Assembly (NCBI RefSeq): GCF_002929805.1
Contig: NZ_PJJM01000095.1
Location: 4,900-68,899, forward strand
Direction of reading: 5' to 3'
Length of the DNA: 64,000 nt
Origin: Cryobacterium sp. Y50
GTDB taxonomy: Bacteria > Actinomycetota > Actinomycetes > Actinomycetales > Microbacteriaceae
Shown: positions 1 to 7,476 of the stretch, one piece after another
Numbering within the stretch: the first letter of the stretch is position 1
Layout of the letters: each line of letters begins with the position of its first letter
The notes under the pieces: model-generated
Seen by the model: the letters and a program-made list of their open reading frames with translations, nothing else
What the model was told of the DNA's origin: nothing
The model's database searches: none
Translations under genes and position numbers: made by a program

Positions 1-9
1 ATTGCCGTA

Positions 10-395
10 ATGACTGCCTACCGCGAACTGGCCAGCCGAGGAATCTCGACTCGCGTCGCCGCCCGATTGATCGGGGTCCCTCGAGCGACCGCGACCCGAA
101 AACGACGAATCCCGGTGGTCGGGCCGGCGCCGATCCCGGCGAACAAGATCGGTGACAGCGACCGTCGGCAGATTCTTGACGTCGTCAATTCGGAGTCGTT
201 CGTGGATCTGCCGTCGATCCAGATCTACGCGCAGCTGCTCGATGCCGGGACGTACTTGTGCTCAATATCAACGATGTATCGGGTGTTGAACGAGAACAAG
301 CAGGTCAAGGACCGCCGCCGCTTGGATCGCCATCCGGCGCGGGCGATCCCCGAGCTGACGGCAACGGGCCAGGCCAGGTCTACTCGTGGGACATC
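10..395 (+). pseudogene. IS3-family transposase (OrfB) N-terminal fragment, frameshifted
   Basis: The translation resembles the N-terminal, DNA-binding half of IS3-family OrfB transposases, with the family segments RLIGVPRATATRKRR, STMYRVLNENKQV and RHPARAIPELTATG. Around 367-371 one C appears to be missing. Restoring it brings back the expected path ...GQVYSWDI, which leads to the first Asp of the DDE catalytic triad. The match ends exactly at that Asp-Ile (GACATC, 390-395), where a palindrome begins. The integrase core is therefore absent and the copy is dead. Its 5' end may lie before the window. Confidence 0.8.
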
Positions 396-421
396 TAATG
401 CCGACGTCGGCATTAGATGTC
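390..421. repeat. Perfect 32-bp palindrome joining two IS fragments
   Basis: Positions 390-405 (GACATCTAATGCCGAC) are the exact reverse complement of 406-421, with no spacer. The outer six bases on each side (GACATC / GATGTC) are the Asp-Ile codons at which both flanking transposase fragments stop matching. The inner 20 bp, from TAATGCCGAC outward, match neither transposase. The next bases outside (g389, g422) break the symmetry. Confidence 0.95.
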
Positions 422-832
422 GCCGCAGAATCGAGTGCCCGGGACGGTCGAGATGAACTCTCGCTTCCCGTCCCCGTCGAGCATGTGATTGCGGATGTGC
501 TCGGTTCGAGCGTCTGGGTCAACGGTCGTGGTCTTCTTCCACGCCCGCATGCGCACGGCCCGTAGGCCGCGGCCGGTAAGGATCGTCCCGACCGTGCCCG
601 TGGCGATGCTGACGCCTTCCTGACCGAGAATGGTGGTGATCTGGTCCCGGCCGGCCATGCCCTTGTCACGCTCGTAGACCCGCACCACGTGCGCGTCCAG
701 CACAGTGTGACGCACCTGCGTCGGCGTCGGAACAGCCGGCCGCAGCGAGCGGTAGAACGATGCCCGTGAGACCTTCAGCTTGCGGCACATCCAGTCGATG
801 GGAAAGGAAGCCTTCACCGCCAAGATAAACAC
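413..832 (-). pseudogene. IS3-family transposase OrfB, truncated
   Basis: The 139-residue product has the IS3 OrfB N-terminal region: WMCRKLKVSRASFYRSLRP, a helix-turn-helix-like part with QITTILGQEGVSIATGTVG, and RAVRMRAWKKTT. It ends in VPGTRFCGDI directly before a stop inside the palindrome. The DDE core downstream of the first Asp is absent. The frame is open upstream of the GTG at 832 and overlaps the end of orfA in the -1 frame (GAA ACA ACG ATA AAC against GCG AAA CAA CGA TAA). This fits the OrfAB -1 frameshift fusion known in the family, although no classic A6G slippery site is seen. Confidence 0.8.
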
Positions 833-843
833 GAAATAGTCGT

Positions 844-1134
844 TTATCGTTGTTTCGCGGCGAAGAAGGCGCTGACTTTTCCCAGGAATTCGATCTCCCT
901 TTTCAACTCAGCATTCTCCGCCTGCAGGGCCTTGTATTTGGCCCACTCGACCGGGCCTAGCTCGGCAGCACCAGCCTCGGGGTGTTCCTCTTTCCAGAGG
1001 CGCACCCAGTTGCCCAGCGTCCTCTCGACGACACCGATTTCGGGGGCGACATGCGCGACCGGCCGACCCGATGAGATCACCAGATCCACGGCCTCGGCAC
1101 GGAATTCGGCATTGAACTTTCGACGATTAGTCAT
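844..1134 (-). CDS. IS3-family transposase OrfA
   Basis: This 96-residue protein has the OrfA layout: NRRKFNAEFRAEAVDLV, a helix-turn-helix (VAHVAPEIGVVERTLGNWVR), then a leucine-zipper-like coiled coil (YKALQAENAELKREIEFLGK) and the usual end SAFFAAKQR. An AAGGAG ribosome site lies a few bases before the ATG at 1134. In IS3 elements OrfA binds the terminal repeats and is joined to OrfB by frameshifting. OrfB is truncated here, so this OrfA cannot support transposition alone. Confidence 0.85.
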   Translation of the reverse strand: MTNRRKFNAEFRAEAVDLVISSGRPVAHVAPEIGVVERTLGNWVRLWKEEHPEAGAAELGPVEWAKYKALQAENAELKREIEFLGKVSAFFAAKQR

Positions 1135-1170
1135 GAAACAGATTCTCCTTACCTCTGTCTCAATTCACCA

Positions 1171-1435
1171 TACGGGCGCAGTCCGGCGCACATCGCCATC
1201 CAGAGTCAGCGTTCTCCTCGGAACCGAGCCAATCTGGGCCGCAATCGTCGGAATCACGATCGCTCACGACAGCGTGGCCCCCGCCGGATATTTCGGTATC
1301 GCTCTTATCCTCGCCGGAACAGCGTGGGCCACTCCATCGAGCAACGGCAACCGCCTCAGCGTGAACCCACCCGACCGCCAAAAGTCACGAGCGTCAACTA
1401 CAAACGAACGGGGACGAGCAGCGGGAACTCTCTGA
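1171..1435 (+). pseudogene. C-terminal remnant of an EamA/DMT-family transporter
   Basis: From about 1178 the plus strand reads AVRRTSPSRVSVLLGTEPIW and continues with a hydrophobic helix ending in LILAGTAW. This is the last two-helix unit of an EamA (DMT) permease. It closely parallels the end of the intact EamA protein at 41815-42741 (IRRTSAARASLLMGTEPIW). No start codon or N-terminal helices precede it, because the inferred IS3 end lies at 1170. The gene was evidently cut by the insertion sequence. The frame closes with TGA at 1433-1435. Confidence 0.7.
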
Positions 1436-1818
1436 GACGACTCGCGTGGTAATCAACGTGGTCAGGAACTCACTGTTCGCAGCATCGCCGTATCTCCCAC
1501 ACGGCCTAAATGACAGTGAGGCCGGCAGCCGAAATCAGTGAATCCTCTGATTCAAGGCACGGCCAAAGCCCTCCCTGAAACGCTAGTCCGCGATCAGCAC
1601 ATCTGCGCCGTCCAACGCGGATTCAAGTTCCAGATAGGGAACCCCGAACGGGCAGTGTCGACGATCATGCCGGTCGGACTGACACGTGCCGTGATGATCG
1701 AGTTGCTCAATGCCCGGCGGTATGCCTTGGGGATGTAACAGCGTCGACGATTCCCAACAGGATGCTGGCACTGAGCACTCGAGCAGACTGGCTACCTCGT
1801 CTTACTCATTGTCCGCGT
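1436..1818. other. Stretch without a recognisable gene
   Basis: Short open frames exist on both strands but none has a convincing ribosome site or family similarity. A minus-strand stretch near 1583-1660 looks protein-like (LELESALDGADVLIAD) and may be debris of another disrupted gene. A small inverted repeat, TGAATC-CTCT-GATTCA, lies at 1539-1554. The position between an insertion sequence and small orphan genes fits a degraded region. Confidence 0.5.
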
Positions 1819-2373
1819 TTATATTGGCGCCGCAGCGAATGGGTCTCGTTCAGCCAAAGTGAATGCTTCGCCAAAAAGGGAAGAATTCGCGTCGGGCGAT
1901 CCTGAATCGCGGGGCGCAATTCCTGTCGCGGCCCAGAGGCTCTCCCGTAACCACTGCGCTGCACCGTAGACCCGAAAATTGCCGACACGGTCAGGTTCTG
2001 CCGGGGCAGCTTCAAGAATAATGATGGCTCTTTGGAGGGTCTCCATCTGATGCGAGTACGTCGTCCAGTCGGCCTGATCCGCACCGTACTCGTTCGGGTC
2101 AAAGGGTTCGTCAGGATCTGCGCTGAAGATGTGCCGTTCTTCGGCAGTTGCCCGGGCTTTGAGCAGTGGTGCATCCAGGATGGTGAACATGGAGGTAGCC
2201 AGCGACGCGTCAACGAACTCGTCGAAAAGATTCGCCGCAAAGCGGTCGAAAGGCAGCTCGATACCGCCCCATGTTTCCAATAAGGTCGTCCCCTCCATCA
2301 GAGTCGTGGCCGCAGGCACCGCGTAATGTTCTCTGGCCGCGGTGAGCAGCGAAACGACACGTTCCTCGGTCAT
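1819..2373 (-). CDS. Hypothetical acidic protein
   Basis: The gene codes for a 184-residue soluble protein with no signal peptide or membrane segment. It is rich in Asp, Glu and Ala, with an alpha-helical look in the N-terminal half (TEERVVSLLTAAREHYAVP; FDRFAANLFDEFVDASLATS). A GGAAGAGAAGG ribosome site precedes the ATG at 2373. I do not recognise the family. Its place in a patch with IS debris and a WapI-type immunity gene on the same strand makes an accessory role such as toxin immunity conceivable, but this is only guilt by association. Confidence 0.6.
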   Translation of the reverse strand: MTEERVVSLLTAAREHYAVPAATTLMEGTTLLETWGGIELPFDRFAANLFDEFVDASLATSMFTILDAPLLKARATAEERHIFSADPDEPFDPNEYGADQADWTTYSHQMETLQRAIIILEAAPAEPDRVGNFRVYGAAQWLRESLWAATGIAPRDSGSPDANSSLFGEAFTLAERDPFAAAPI

Positions 2374-2573
2374 GCCTTCTCTTCCTGTTGATGTGGTCTC
2401 TGAATTGAAGCATCGCGCAAACTCCAGTGGTCAGCGAGAGCTCGACCAGACACCTCGCGTTCAACGCGCCTACAGGCTTCGTAGGCTATCGACATCACGA
2501 CTTGTTCCCGGTTTTGCGGATTGATCGTGAGTCGAAGCCCAAGAGCGTGCTATCTCGGGCCGAGCCGGCCTGT

Positions 2574-2726
2574 TCACTGCGTGAGATGAGTACTCGTCTC
2601 GCGTTCAGGATCCAACCACGTCGCTAGAACCCCGCTCGTGGTAACGAGAACCGCGGCGAGAATCAGGATGATAACGCCGACAATGAGGATTCGCAGCGCC
2701 GTGCGCTGCTTTGTGCCTTCTCGCAT
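2574..2726 (-). CDS. Small single-pass membrane protein
   Basis: The reading starts at the ATG at 2726 and gives 50 residues: a short basic N-terminus (REGTKQRTALR), one long hydrophobic segment (ILIVGVIILILAAVLVTTSG) and a short charged tail (DPERETSTHLTQ). The frame stays open further upstream to 2861, but that part overlaps the end of the next gene and does not look coding. The ribosome site is weak. No family recognised. The topology would put the N-terminus inside the cell by the positive-inside rule. Confidence 0.45.
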   Translation of the reverse strand: MREGTKQRTALRILIVGVIILILAAVLVTTSGVLATWLDPERETSTHLTQ

Positions 2727-2773
2727 TTCCCACGGCTTATGGCGGTGGGCACGGGCGTTGTCGACGGGAACGC

Positions 2774-3244
2774 TTAGCGGTCCGGAAAGGCTAAGAGCGC
2801 CTTGTCCCACTGATTGGCCGACGAGTCGATATCTGCAGCCGTCACTGCAATTTCCACCCAAAACTGATCACGGCCATCGCTGCTCTGGCCGACGGGCCTG
2901 CTTTCAAGCGCAAAGTGCACCCTGACCGATATCGACCCGTCCTGATAGCTGCCAACACTGAACGCAAGATTTGGTTCGGTAAATTCGAGTGACGGCACAA
3001 CCCCGGCGTCTCCACTGACGCTCACGGGGACGTCACCGTTGGCTACGCCGCGCAGCCAAGCCGAAATGCGCTTCGCTTCAAACGTCGTCAAACACGGAAC
3101 AGCAAATTGCCACTCCGCGTCAGGCGCCGATACGTCCCCCTTGATGACCAGCCAATTGTTATCCCACTCATCACCCGCAGGGTTCGCGAACTCATATCGA
3201 TCAGGTTCCAACGTTACTGACGATTCGTACCCCTTCAACTGCAT
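2774..3244 (-). CDS. WapI-family immunity-like protein
   Basis: The 156-residue product shows the pattern I know from the WapI-family immunity proteins: an N-terminal YEFANPAGDEWDNNWLVIKG block, then W-F-V-PCLTTFEAKRISAWL, followed by a C-terminal beta-rich half. In Bacillus, WapI neutralises the toxic C-terminal domain of the secreted contact-dependent toxin WapA. No cognate toxin gene is seen nearby, so this may be an orphan immunity gene. It lies upstream of the small membrane gene on the same strand. Family assignment is from motif memory, not from a search. Confidence 0.65.
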   Translation of the reverse strand: MQLKGYESSVTLEPDRYEFANPAGDEWDNNWLVIKGDVSAPDAEWQFAVPCLTTFEAKRISAWLRGVANGDVPVSVSGDAGVVPSLEFTEPNLAFSVGSYQDGSISVRVHFALESRPVGQSSDGRDQFWVEIAVTAADIDSSANQWDKALLAFPDR

Positions 3245-3570
3245 GGATAAATCCTACTGACCGGAATTCTTGCTGACGCGTGCGCTCGCCCTCGCAAAAA
3301 GTTCAGCCTCGGGGTCCCACAAGCCGGACGCCCACCGGGACACTCGAACGCGCACGGAGCGCCGAAGACGTTCCGCAAAGTTTCGGGGTCGCCCTATTCC
3401 CGTATGTCCCGATCGAGAAAATGCTCGCTGCAGGGGCGGCGGACAAACGGGACACCCTACGATCATGACCGGGAGACCGGTTGACTACGCGCACGGATCG
3501 CCAACGGCTGGACGGCCTCACAGAAAAGGCCTCGCCGCCCTCTGCAGAAAATGACGCGCAGCGAGTCTGG
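3245..3570. other. Stretch without a supported gene
   Basis: Several overlapping open frames of 60-95 codons run on both strands, as expected in G+C-rich DNA, but none has a ribosome site, codon pattern or family motif I can support. I see no tRNA, strong hairpin or repeat. It probably holds the promoter region of the minus-strand immunity gene and the 3' end region of the cupin gene. Confidence 0.5.
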
Positions 3571-3924
3571 CTAATTGGAGAGGAGGCCGAGGGGCTCCGG
3601 AGTGCCGGAGGCGAGTGTGTCCGGGGCGGGTTCCTTGAGCTCCACGAAAATGGTGTGAGTGGCCGTCTCGCCGATATTCGTCCCCGAATGCTTTTGTGCC
3701 GGGAGCCATCGCGCGACCCCCTCCGGCAGGTCGACGTCGAGGGATCGGCCACCGGACGAGAGCCGCCGGGTGAACGCGGTGAGCGTGAACATGACGCTGT
3801 CGGGGTGCCGGTGCGGCACGGTTTCGTGACCGGGCCGGTCGAGATATTCGAGCACCCGCACCCGGTCGTTCTCGAAAATTACGCGGTAGAACTGTGGGTT
3901 GGTGACGACCGGATCGCTTTGCAT
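3571..3924 (-). CDS. Cupin-domain protein
   Basis: The 117-residue protein matches a single small cupin barrel: FENDRVRVLEYLDRPG then HETVPHRHPDSVMFTL (first cupin motif with the metal-type histidines), and GTNIGETATHTIFVELKEP (second motif, one His). The ATG at 3924 is chosen because the open frame further upstream runs antisense to a membrane-protein gene and does not look coding. Such small cupins often bind a metal and are enzymes or sensors of unknown substrate. No operon partner is evident. Confidence 0.75.
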   Translation of the reverse strand: MQSDPVVTNPQFYRVIFENDRVRVLEYLDRPGHETVPHRHPDSVMFTLTAFTRRLSSGGRSLDVDLPEGVARWLPAQKHSGTNIGETATHTIFVELKEPAPDTLASGTPEPLGLLSN

Positions 3925-4066
3925 GCCAGCACGGTAGCACCGCGCCGCCACCCTGCACAGGAGCCCGCAATCAGGCCTTTGGTCACTGGCCAGCCGTGCG
4001 GAGGTGGGCGATGCTGAACAGGGACTTTCCGTCCCTCGGCATGAACGATTTCTGAAAGGCCGCCAG

Positions 4067-4348
4067 ATGATGAGCAATCTGACCCCTCCACCGCCACTCG
4101 GCTTGACTCCTCCTAATTCCCTGCTCACGGCTCCAGCCCGGGCTCGGACCGGCGCTCGGCCGGGGCCGATCATCATGCTCGTTCTGGGCACGGTGCTCGG
4201 CCTGGTCGCCGCCGGCGTGCACACCGACCTGCTCGAACCGATCGCCGCGGCGCTTCTCGTGGGTGGCGGCATCCTCTTGTTGATCGGTGGGCTGTTTGTC
4301 GTCTTCGGCGCCATCGGCCTCGGACGCCATCTCAAGCCGGAACCGTAG
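4067..4348 (+). CDS. Small membrane protein, probably the 5' part of a split DUF4389 gene
   Basis: The product has 93 residues from ATG 4067, which has a GAAAGG ribosome site. A Pro/Ala-rich head is followed by two hydrophobic segments (PIIMLVLGTVLGLVAAG and ALLVGGGILLLIGGLFVVFG). These resemble the first and last helices of the N-terminal region of actinobacterial DUF4389 proteins, with the intervening extracellular part missing. After the TAG at 4346-4348 the same frame stays open for 48 codons and runs straight into the DUF4389 domain at 4493. Either a decayed long gene or two separate small genes. Confidence 0.55.
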   Translation: MMSNLTPPPPLGLTPPNSLLTAPARARTGARPGPIIMLVLGTVLGLVAAGVHTDLLEPIAAALLVGGGILLLIGGLFVVFGAIGLGRHLKPEP

Positions 4349-4492
4349 GCAGGCGTCTCGCCCGACCAGCGAGGTGAGCCCCAGCCACTTGCCTTCAATA
4401 GAACGGATGCCGCCGGTCAGCCGGTCCTGCCACTGGCAGCAGCGGCGGGAACCATTGCGCTAGCATCCGTTTCAGTCGCTGACTCAAAGAAG

Positions 4493-4897
4493 GTGATTTA
4501 TCCGGCAGCCCTGACCGGCCACCTCGACCCCGTGCTCTCGCGCGGCCTGTGGCTGGTGAAATGGCTGCTGGCCGTTCCGCACCTCGTGCTGCTCACGGTG
4601 CTGGTCGGTGGAATGTCGACCTGGGCCTACCCGTGGCGCGGCGACGGCGGTTGGGACAATAGCGCGAACACCGATGGAAGCTCGCTGCTGGGCGTGCTCG
4701 TCGTCGTCGCCGGGGTTATTCTGCTGATAACCGGACGGTACCAACGGCCGCTGTTCAATTCCATCATGGGCGTCAACCGCTGGGTGTACCGCGTCATCAC
4801 CTACACAGCGCTGATGCGCGACGAATACCCGCCGTTCCGCCTGGACCAGGGCCCAACCGAGCCGATACCAGATCCGAACGAAGCCACCCAAGGCTGA
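4493..4897 (+). CDS. DUF4389 domain membrane protein (short form)
   Basis: The 134-residue product is recognisable as DUF4389: YPAALTGHLDPVLSRGLWLV at the start, two or three hydrophobic helices, then TGRYQRPLFNSIMGVNRWVY and RDEYPPFRLDQGP. The domain starts at the very first residues. The only start in frame is GTG 4493, and its AAGAAGG sequence abuts the start codon too closely to act as a normal ribosome site. This supports the view that the open frame is the downstream half of a longer gene whose 5' part lies at 4067-4348. Function of DUF4389 is unknown. Confidence 0.65.
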   Translation: MIYPAALTGHLDPVLSRGLWLVKWLLAVPHLVLLTVLVGGMSTWAYPWRGDGGWDNSANTDGSSLLGVLVVVAGVILLITGRYQRPLFNSIMGVNRWVYRVITYTALMRDEYPPFRLDQGPTEPIPDPNEATQG

Positions 4898-4909
4898 GTG
4901 GCGAAAGGT

Positions 4910-4957
4910 GCACATCGAGGTGCCGGGCCCGGGTTGGGGCCCGGCACCTCGATGTGC
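4910..4957. terminator. Perfect 21-bp stem hairpin
   Basis: Positions 4910-4930 (GCACATCGAGGTGCCGGGCCC) are exactly complementary to 4937-4957, with a 6-nt loop. It lies between the convergent DUF4389 gene and the alkyltransferase-like gene, so it can serve both strands. No T-run follows, as is common for actinobacterial terminators. Confidence 0.7.
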
Positions 4958-4994
4958 GCGGTATCCGTTGCGTTGCGTGGCGTGGTCGATTGCG

Positions 4995-5330
4995 TTAGGC
5001 AGACGGTGACCAGCGCGCGGCGCGGTAATCGACGCGGTAGGCGGCATCCGCTTCTATGGTGCTGGCAGCGGCAGACCGCAGTAACGGCGTGTGCTCGGCC
5101 TCGTAGTGCGGCAGCGCCTGGGCCGCATGAGCGATTGGCGGATGCCCGCTGGCGCGAATTACGCGCCACCATGCCACGTCGGAGCCGTACCGGGCCATGA
5201 CCTGACCGACGGCACGGGCGGCGCGGGAACCCAGCTGCGCGGCCACACCACCATAGGTCATCACCCGGCCCGGCGGGATCGAATCGACTACGCCGAGCAC
5301 CCGGGAGACGAAGTCGTCGGGCTCACTCAC
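4995..5330 (-). CDS. Alkyltransferase-like protein (ATL), MGMT family
   Basis: The 111-residue protein has the DNA-binding domain of O6-alkylguanine alkyltransferases: IPPGRVMTYGGVA, GSRAARAVGQVMARYG (with the arginine-finger region near R39) and the active-site segment. In true transferases that segment reads PCHRV. Here it reads AWWRV (residues 53-57), so the alkyl-accepting Cys is Trp54. Such ATL proteins bind O6-alkylguanine without repairing it and hand the lesion to nucleotide excision repair (known for E. coli and yeast ATLs). The gene follows the GNAT gene on the same strand with 9 bp between them. Confidence 0.9.
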   Translation of the reverse strand: MSEPDDFVSRVLGVVDSIPPGRVMTYGGVAAQLGSRAARAVGQVMARYGSDVAWWRVIRASGHPPIAHAAQALPHYEAEHTPLLRSAAASTIEADAAYRVDYRAARWSPSA

Positions 5331-5339
5331 AAAAGAAAA

Positions 5340-5792
5340 TCACAGCTGCAGGGAGCCGATGACCTCGCCGTACTGGGTTTCGCCGACATCGACGAAACCG
5401 AGCCGGTGGAAGAAAGCCTCCGGCCCGTCGGCGCCCGGCTCCCAGATGACGTTGACGTGGTCGAATCCGCGTTCACGGGCCTCGGTGGCGAGGGCTTCGG
5501 CGGCGAACTTGCCGACGCCCTGCCCCTGGGTCTCCGCGTTGACGTTGATGCGCCAGATGCAGGCGCGAAATTCTTCGTGCTCGGAGTTGGGGTCGAAATT
5601 GCCGTGGATGAAACCGGCGACGACGCCGTCGAGGAGCACTACGCGCTGCCACGAGGTAGCCGGGTTGATCACCGACGCGGCCACCGAATAGGAGACCGGC
5701 GCGATGAACTGCTCCTGGCCCGGCTTCAGGCTCAGGTTATTGGCCGCAACGATGTTTCGTGCGGATAATTCTTCCAGCTTCAGCTCACCCAT
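5340..5792 (-). CDS. GNAT-family N-acetyltransferase
   Basis: This 150-residue single-domain protein carries the acetyl-CoA binding motif A ([20 protein letters not shown], with Q-x-x-G-x-G) around residue 90 and the late beta-strand and helix part [13 protein letters not shown]. The family moves an acetyl group from acetyl-CoA to an amine; the substrate cannot be read from sequence. The N-terminal part ([13 protein letters not shown]) recalls diamine/spermidine-type acetyltransferases. It is probably co-transcribed with the ATL gene downstream. Confidence 0.85.
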   Translation of the reverse strand: MGELKLEELSARNIVAANNLSLKPGQEQFIAPVSYSVAASVINPATSWQRVVLLDGVVAGFIHGNFDPNSEHEEFRACIWRINVNAETQGQGVGKFAAEALATEARERGFDHVNVIWEPGADGPEAFFHRLGFVDVGETQYGEVIGSLQL

Positions 5793-5950
5793 GTGTTCAG
5801 GCTAACGTGCGCCCGGGGTCGTCGGTAGTCGAGCGAGTTTTTGGCGACGGCAATTTATCTGTAAATTTATCTCGATGTGAAGATAGTTGCCCGTCTCTAG
5901 TAAGATTGACGATGGTCGTGACGGCCACACTGAACAAAGAGGAGAATTTT

Positions 5951-7165
5951 TTGTCGAAGATCAAGGTTGAGGGAACAGTCGTCGAGCTCGATGGCGACGA
6001 GATGACCCGTATCATCTGGCATGCGATCAAGGAAACGCTCATTCACCCGTACCTCGATATCGACCTCGAGTACTACGACCTCTCCATTCAGAAGCGCGAC
6101 GAAACCAACGACCAGATCACGATCGACGCAGCCTACGCCATTCAGAAGCACGGCGTCGGCGTGAAGTGCGCGACCATCACGCCCGACGAAGCGCGGGTAG
6201 AAGAGTTCGGCCTCAAACAGATGTGGCTCTCGCCGAACGGCACTATTCGCAACATCCTCGGCGGCACCATCTTCCGCGAGCCGATCGTCATCTCCAACAT
6301 CCCACGCCTCGTGCCGGGTTGGAACAAGCCGATCATCATTAGCCGTCATGCCTACGGTGACCAGTACAAGGCCACCAACTTTCGTTTCAAGGGCAAGGGC
6401 ACGCTCAGCATGACCTTCACCCCGCAGGACGGCAGTGAGCCGTCGACCTTCGAGGTGTTCGAGGCTCCCGGCGACGGCGTCGCCATGGGCATGTACAACC
6501 TCGACTCATCGATCACCGACTTCGCCCGGGCCACGCTCAGCTATGGCCTCGAGCGCAACGTGCCGGTGTTCCTGTCGACCAAGAACACCATCCTCAAGGC
6601 CTACGACGGCCGGTTCAAGGACATCTTCCAGGACATCTTCGACACCGAATTCAAGACGGCGTACGAAGCGGCCGGCCTTACCTACGAGCACCGCCTTATC
6701 GACGACATGGTCGCCTCGGCCATGAAGTGGGAGGGTGGCTACCTCTGGGCCTGCAAGAACTACGATGGCGACGTTCAGTCCGATACGGTCGCCCAGGGAT
6801 TCGGCTCGCTCGGCCTGATGACCAGCGTGCTCTCCACCCCCGACGGCAAGATCGTCGAAGCCGAAGCGGCCCACGGTACCGTCACTCGTCACTACCGTCA
6901 GCACCAGCTCGGCAAGCCCACCTCGACCAACCCGATCGCCTCGATCTATGCCTGGACCCGCGGCCTGTCGCACCGTGCGAAGCTCGACAACAACCCGGCC
7001 CTGGCCGAGTTCGCCCTGACCCTCGAAGACGTCGTCATCAAGACCGTCGAGAGCGGCAAGATGACCAAGGACCTCGCGCTGCTGGTCGGCCCGGAGCAGA
7101 AGTACCAGACCACCGAGGAATTCCTCGCCTCGCTCGCTGAGAACCTGCAGACGCGCCTGGCGTAA
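5951..7165 (+). CDS. icd: NADP-dependent isocitrate dehydrogenase (short, eukaryote-like type)
   Basis: The enzyme oxidatively decarboxylates isocitrate to 2-oxoglutarate with NADP+ in the TCA cycle. The 404-residue length and the motifs [32 protein letters not shown], the metal/isocitrate region [20 protein letters not shown] and [14 protein letters not shown] match the homodimeric eukaryote-like class, not the large monomeric IDH of some actinobacteria. The start is a TTG at 5951, supported by an AGAGGAGAA ribosome site at about 5936-5945 and by the family N-terminus SKIKVEG. An A+T-rich stretch at 5848-5890 may hold the promoter. A strong hairpin follows. Confidence 0.95.
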   Translation: MSKIKVEGTVVELDGDEMTRIIWHAIKETLIHPYLDIDLEYYDLSIQKRDETNDQITIDAAYAIQKHGVGVKCATITPDEARVEEFGLKQMWLSPNGTIRNILGGTIFREPIVISNIPRLVPGWNKPIIISRHAYGDQYKATNFRFKGKGTLSMTFTPQDGSEPSTFEVFEAPGDGVAMGMYNLDSSITDFARATLSYGLERNVPVFLSTKNTILKAYDGRFKDIFQDIFDTEFKTAYEAAGLTYEHRLIDDMVASAMKWEGGYLWACKNYDGDVQSDTVAQGFGSLGLMTSVLSTPDGKIVEAEAAHGTVTRHYRQHQLGKPTSTNPIASIYAWTRGLSHRAKLDNNPALAEFALTLEDVVIKTVESGKMTKDLALLVGPEQKYQTTEEFLASLAENLQTRLA

Positions 7166-7180
7166 GCAGCCCCGGCAACA

Positions 7181-7223
7181 CGAAGGCAAGGCGCCGACCG
7201 TTCTGGTCGGGGCCTTGCCTTCG
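7181..7223 (+). terminator. Rho-independent-type terminator after icd
   Basis: CGAAGGCAAGGC (7181-7192) pairs with GCCTTGCCTTCG (7212-7223). An inner CCGACC/GGTCGG stem is separated by one G:G mismatch, and TTTGT follows. It lies 15 bp after the icd stop. Confidence 0.85.
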
Positions 7224-7476
7224 TTTGTCAGTCTGTCGGCTGCACCGGGGCGCGAATCACTGCAATTACGATCGAAAACTGGAGACAGACCAGTTCACCT
7301 TGTGGTAGTCAGACCGGTCTGCATCGGACGCGCCTGAGGCTCTGATTGTGCGCAAACCAAGGTAACGATCGGGTTACCGAGCAATCTGCACACTGTACGG
7401 GGGTGCAGCCTGTGCGATACGTTCACGAGCACGTTGTGCCCCCAACCGGGGCAAGCGCCAGCGCATTCCGATCGGA

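Larger units (their letters stand above)
390..1170 (-). mobile_element. Truncated IS3-family element (minus strand)
   Basis: The element contains orfA and the first part of orfB of an IS3-family insertion sequence read on the minus strand. The intact end is inferred to be near 1170. There the minus-strand sequence starts TGGTGAATTGAGACAGAGGT, with the terminal TG usual for this family, and the reading frame of a disrupted EamA transporter begins just beyond it. The other end is lost at the palindrome at 390-421. No target-site duplication can be shown because that end is missing. Confidence 0.7.

Noticed and set aside
1583-1771. Minus-strand frame with the protein-like stretch LELESALDGADVLIAD
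   Set aside because: Only 62 codons, no ribosome site, and I could not place it in a family; at most gene debris.
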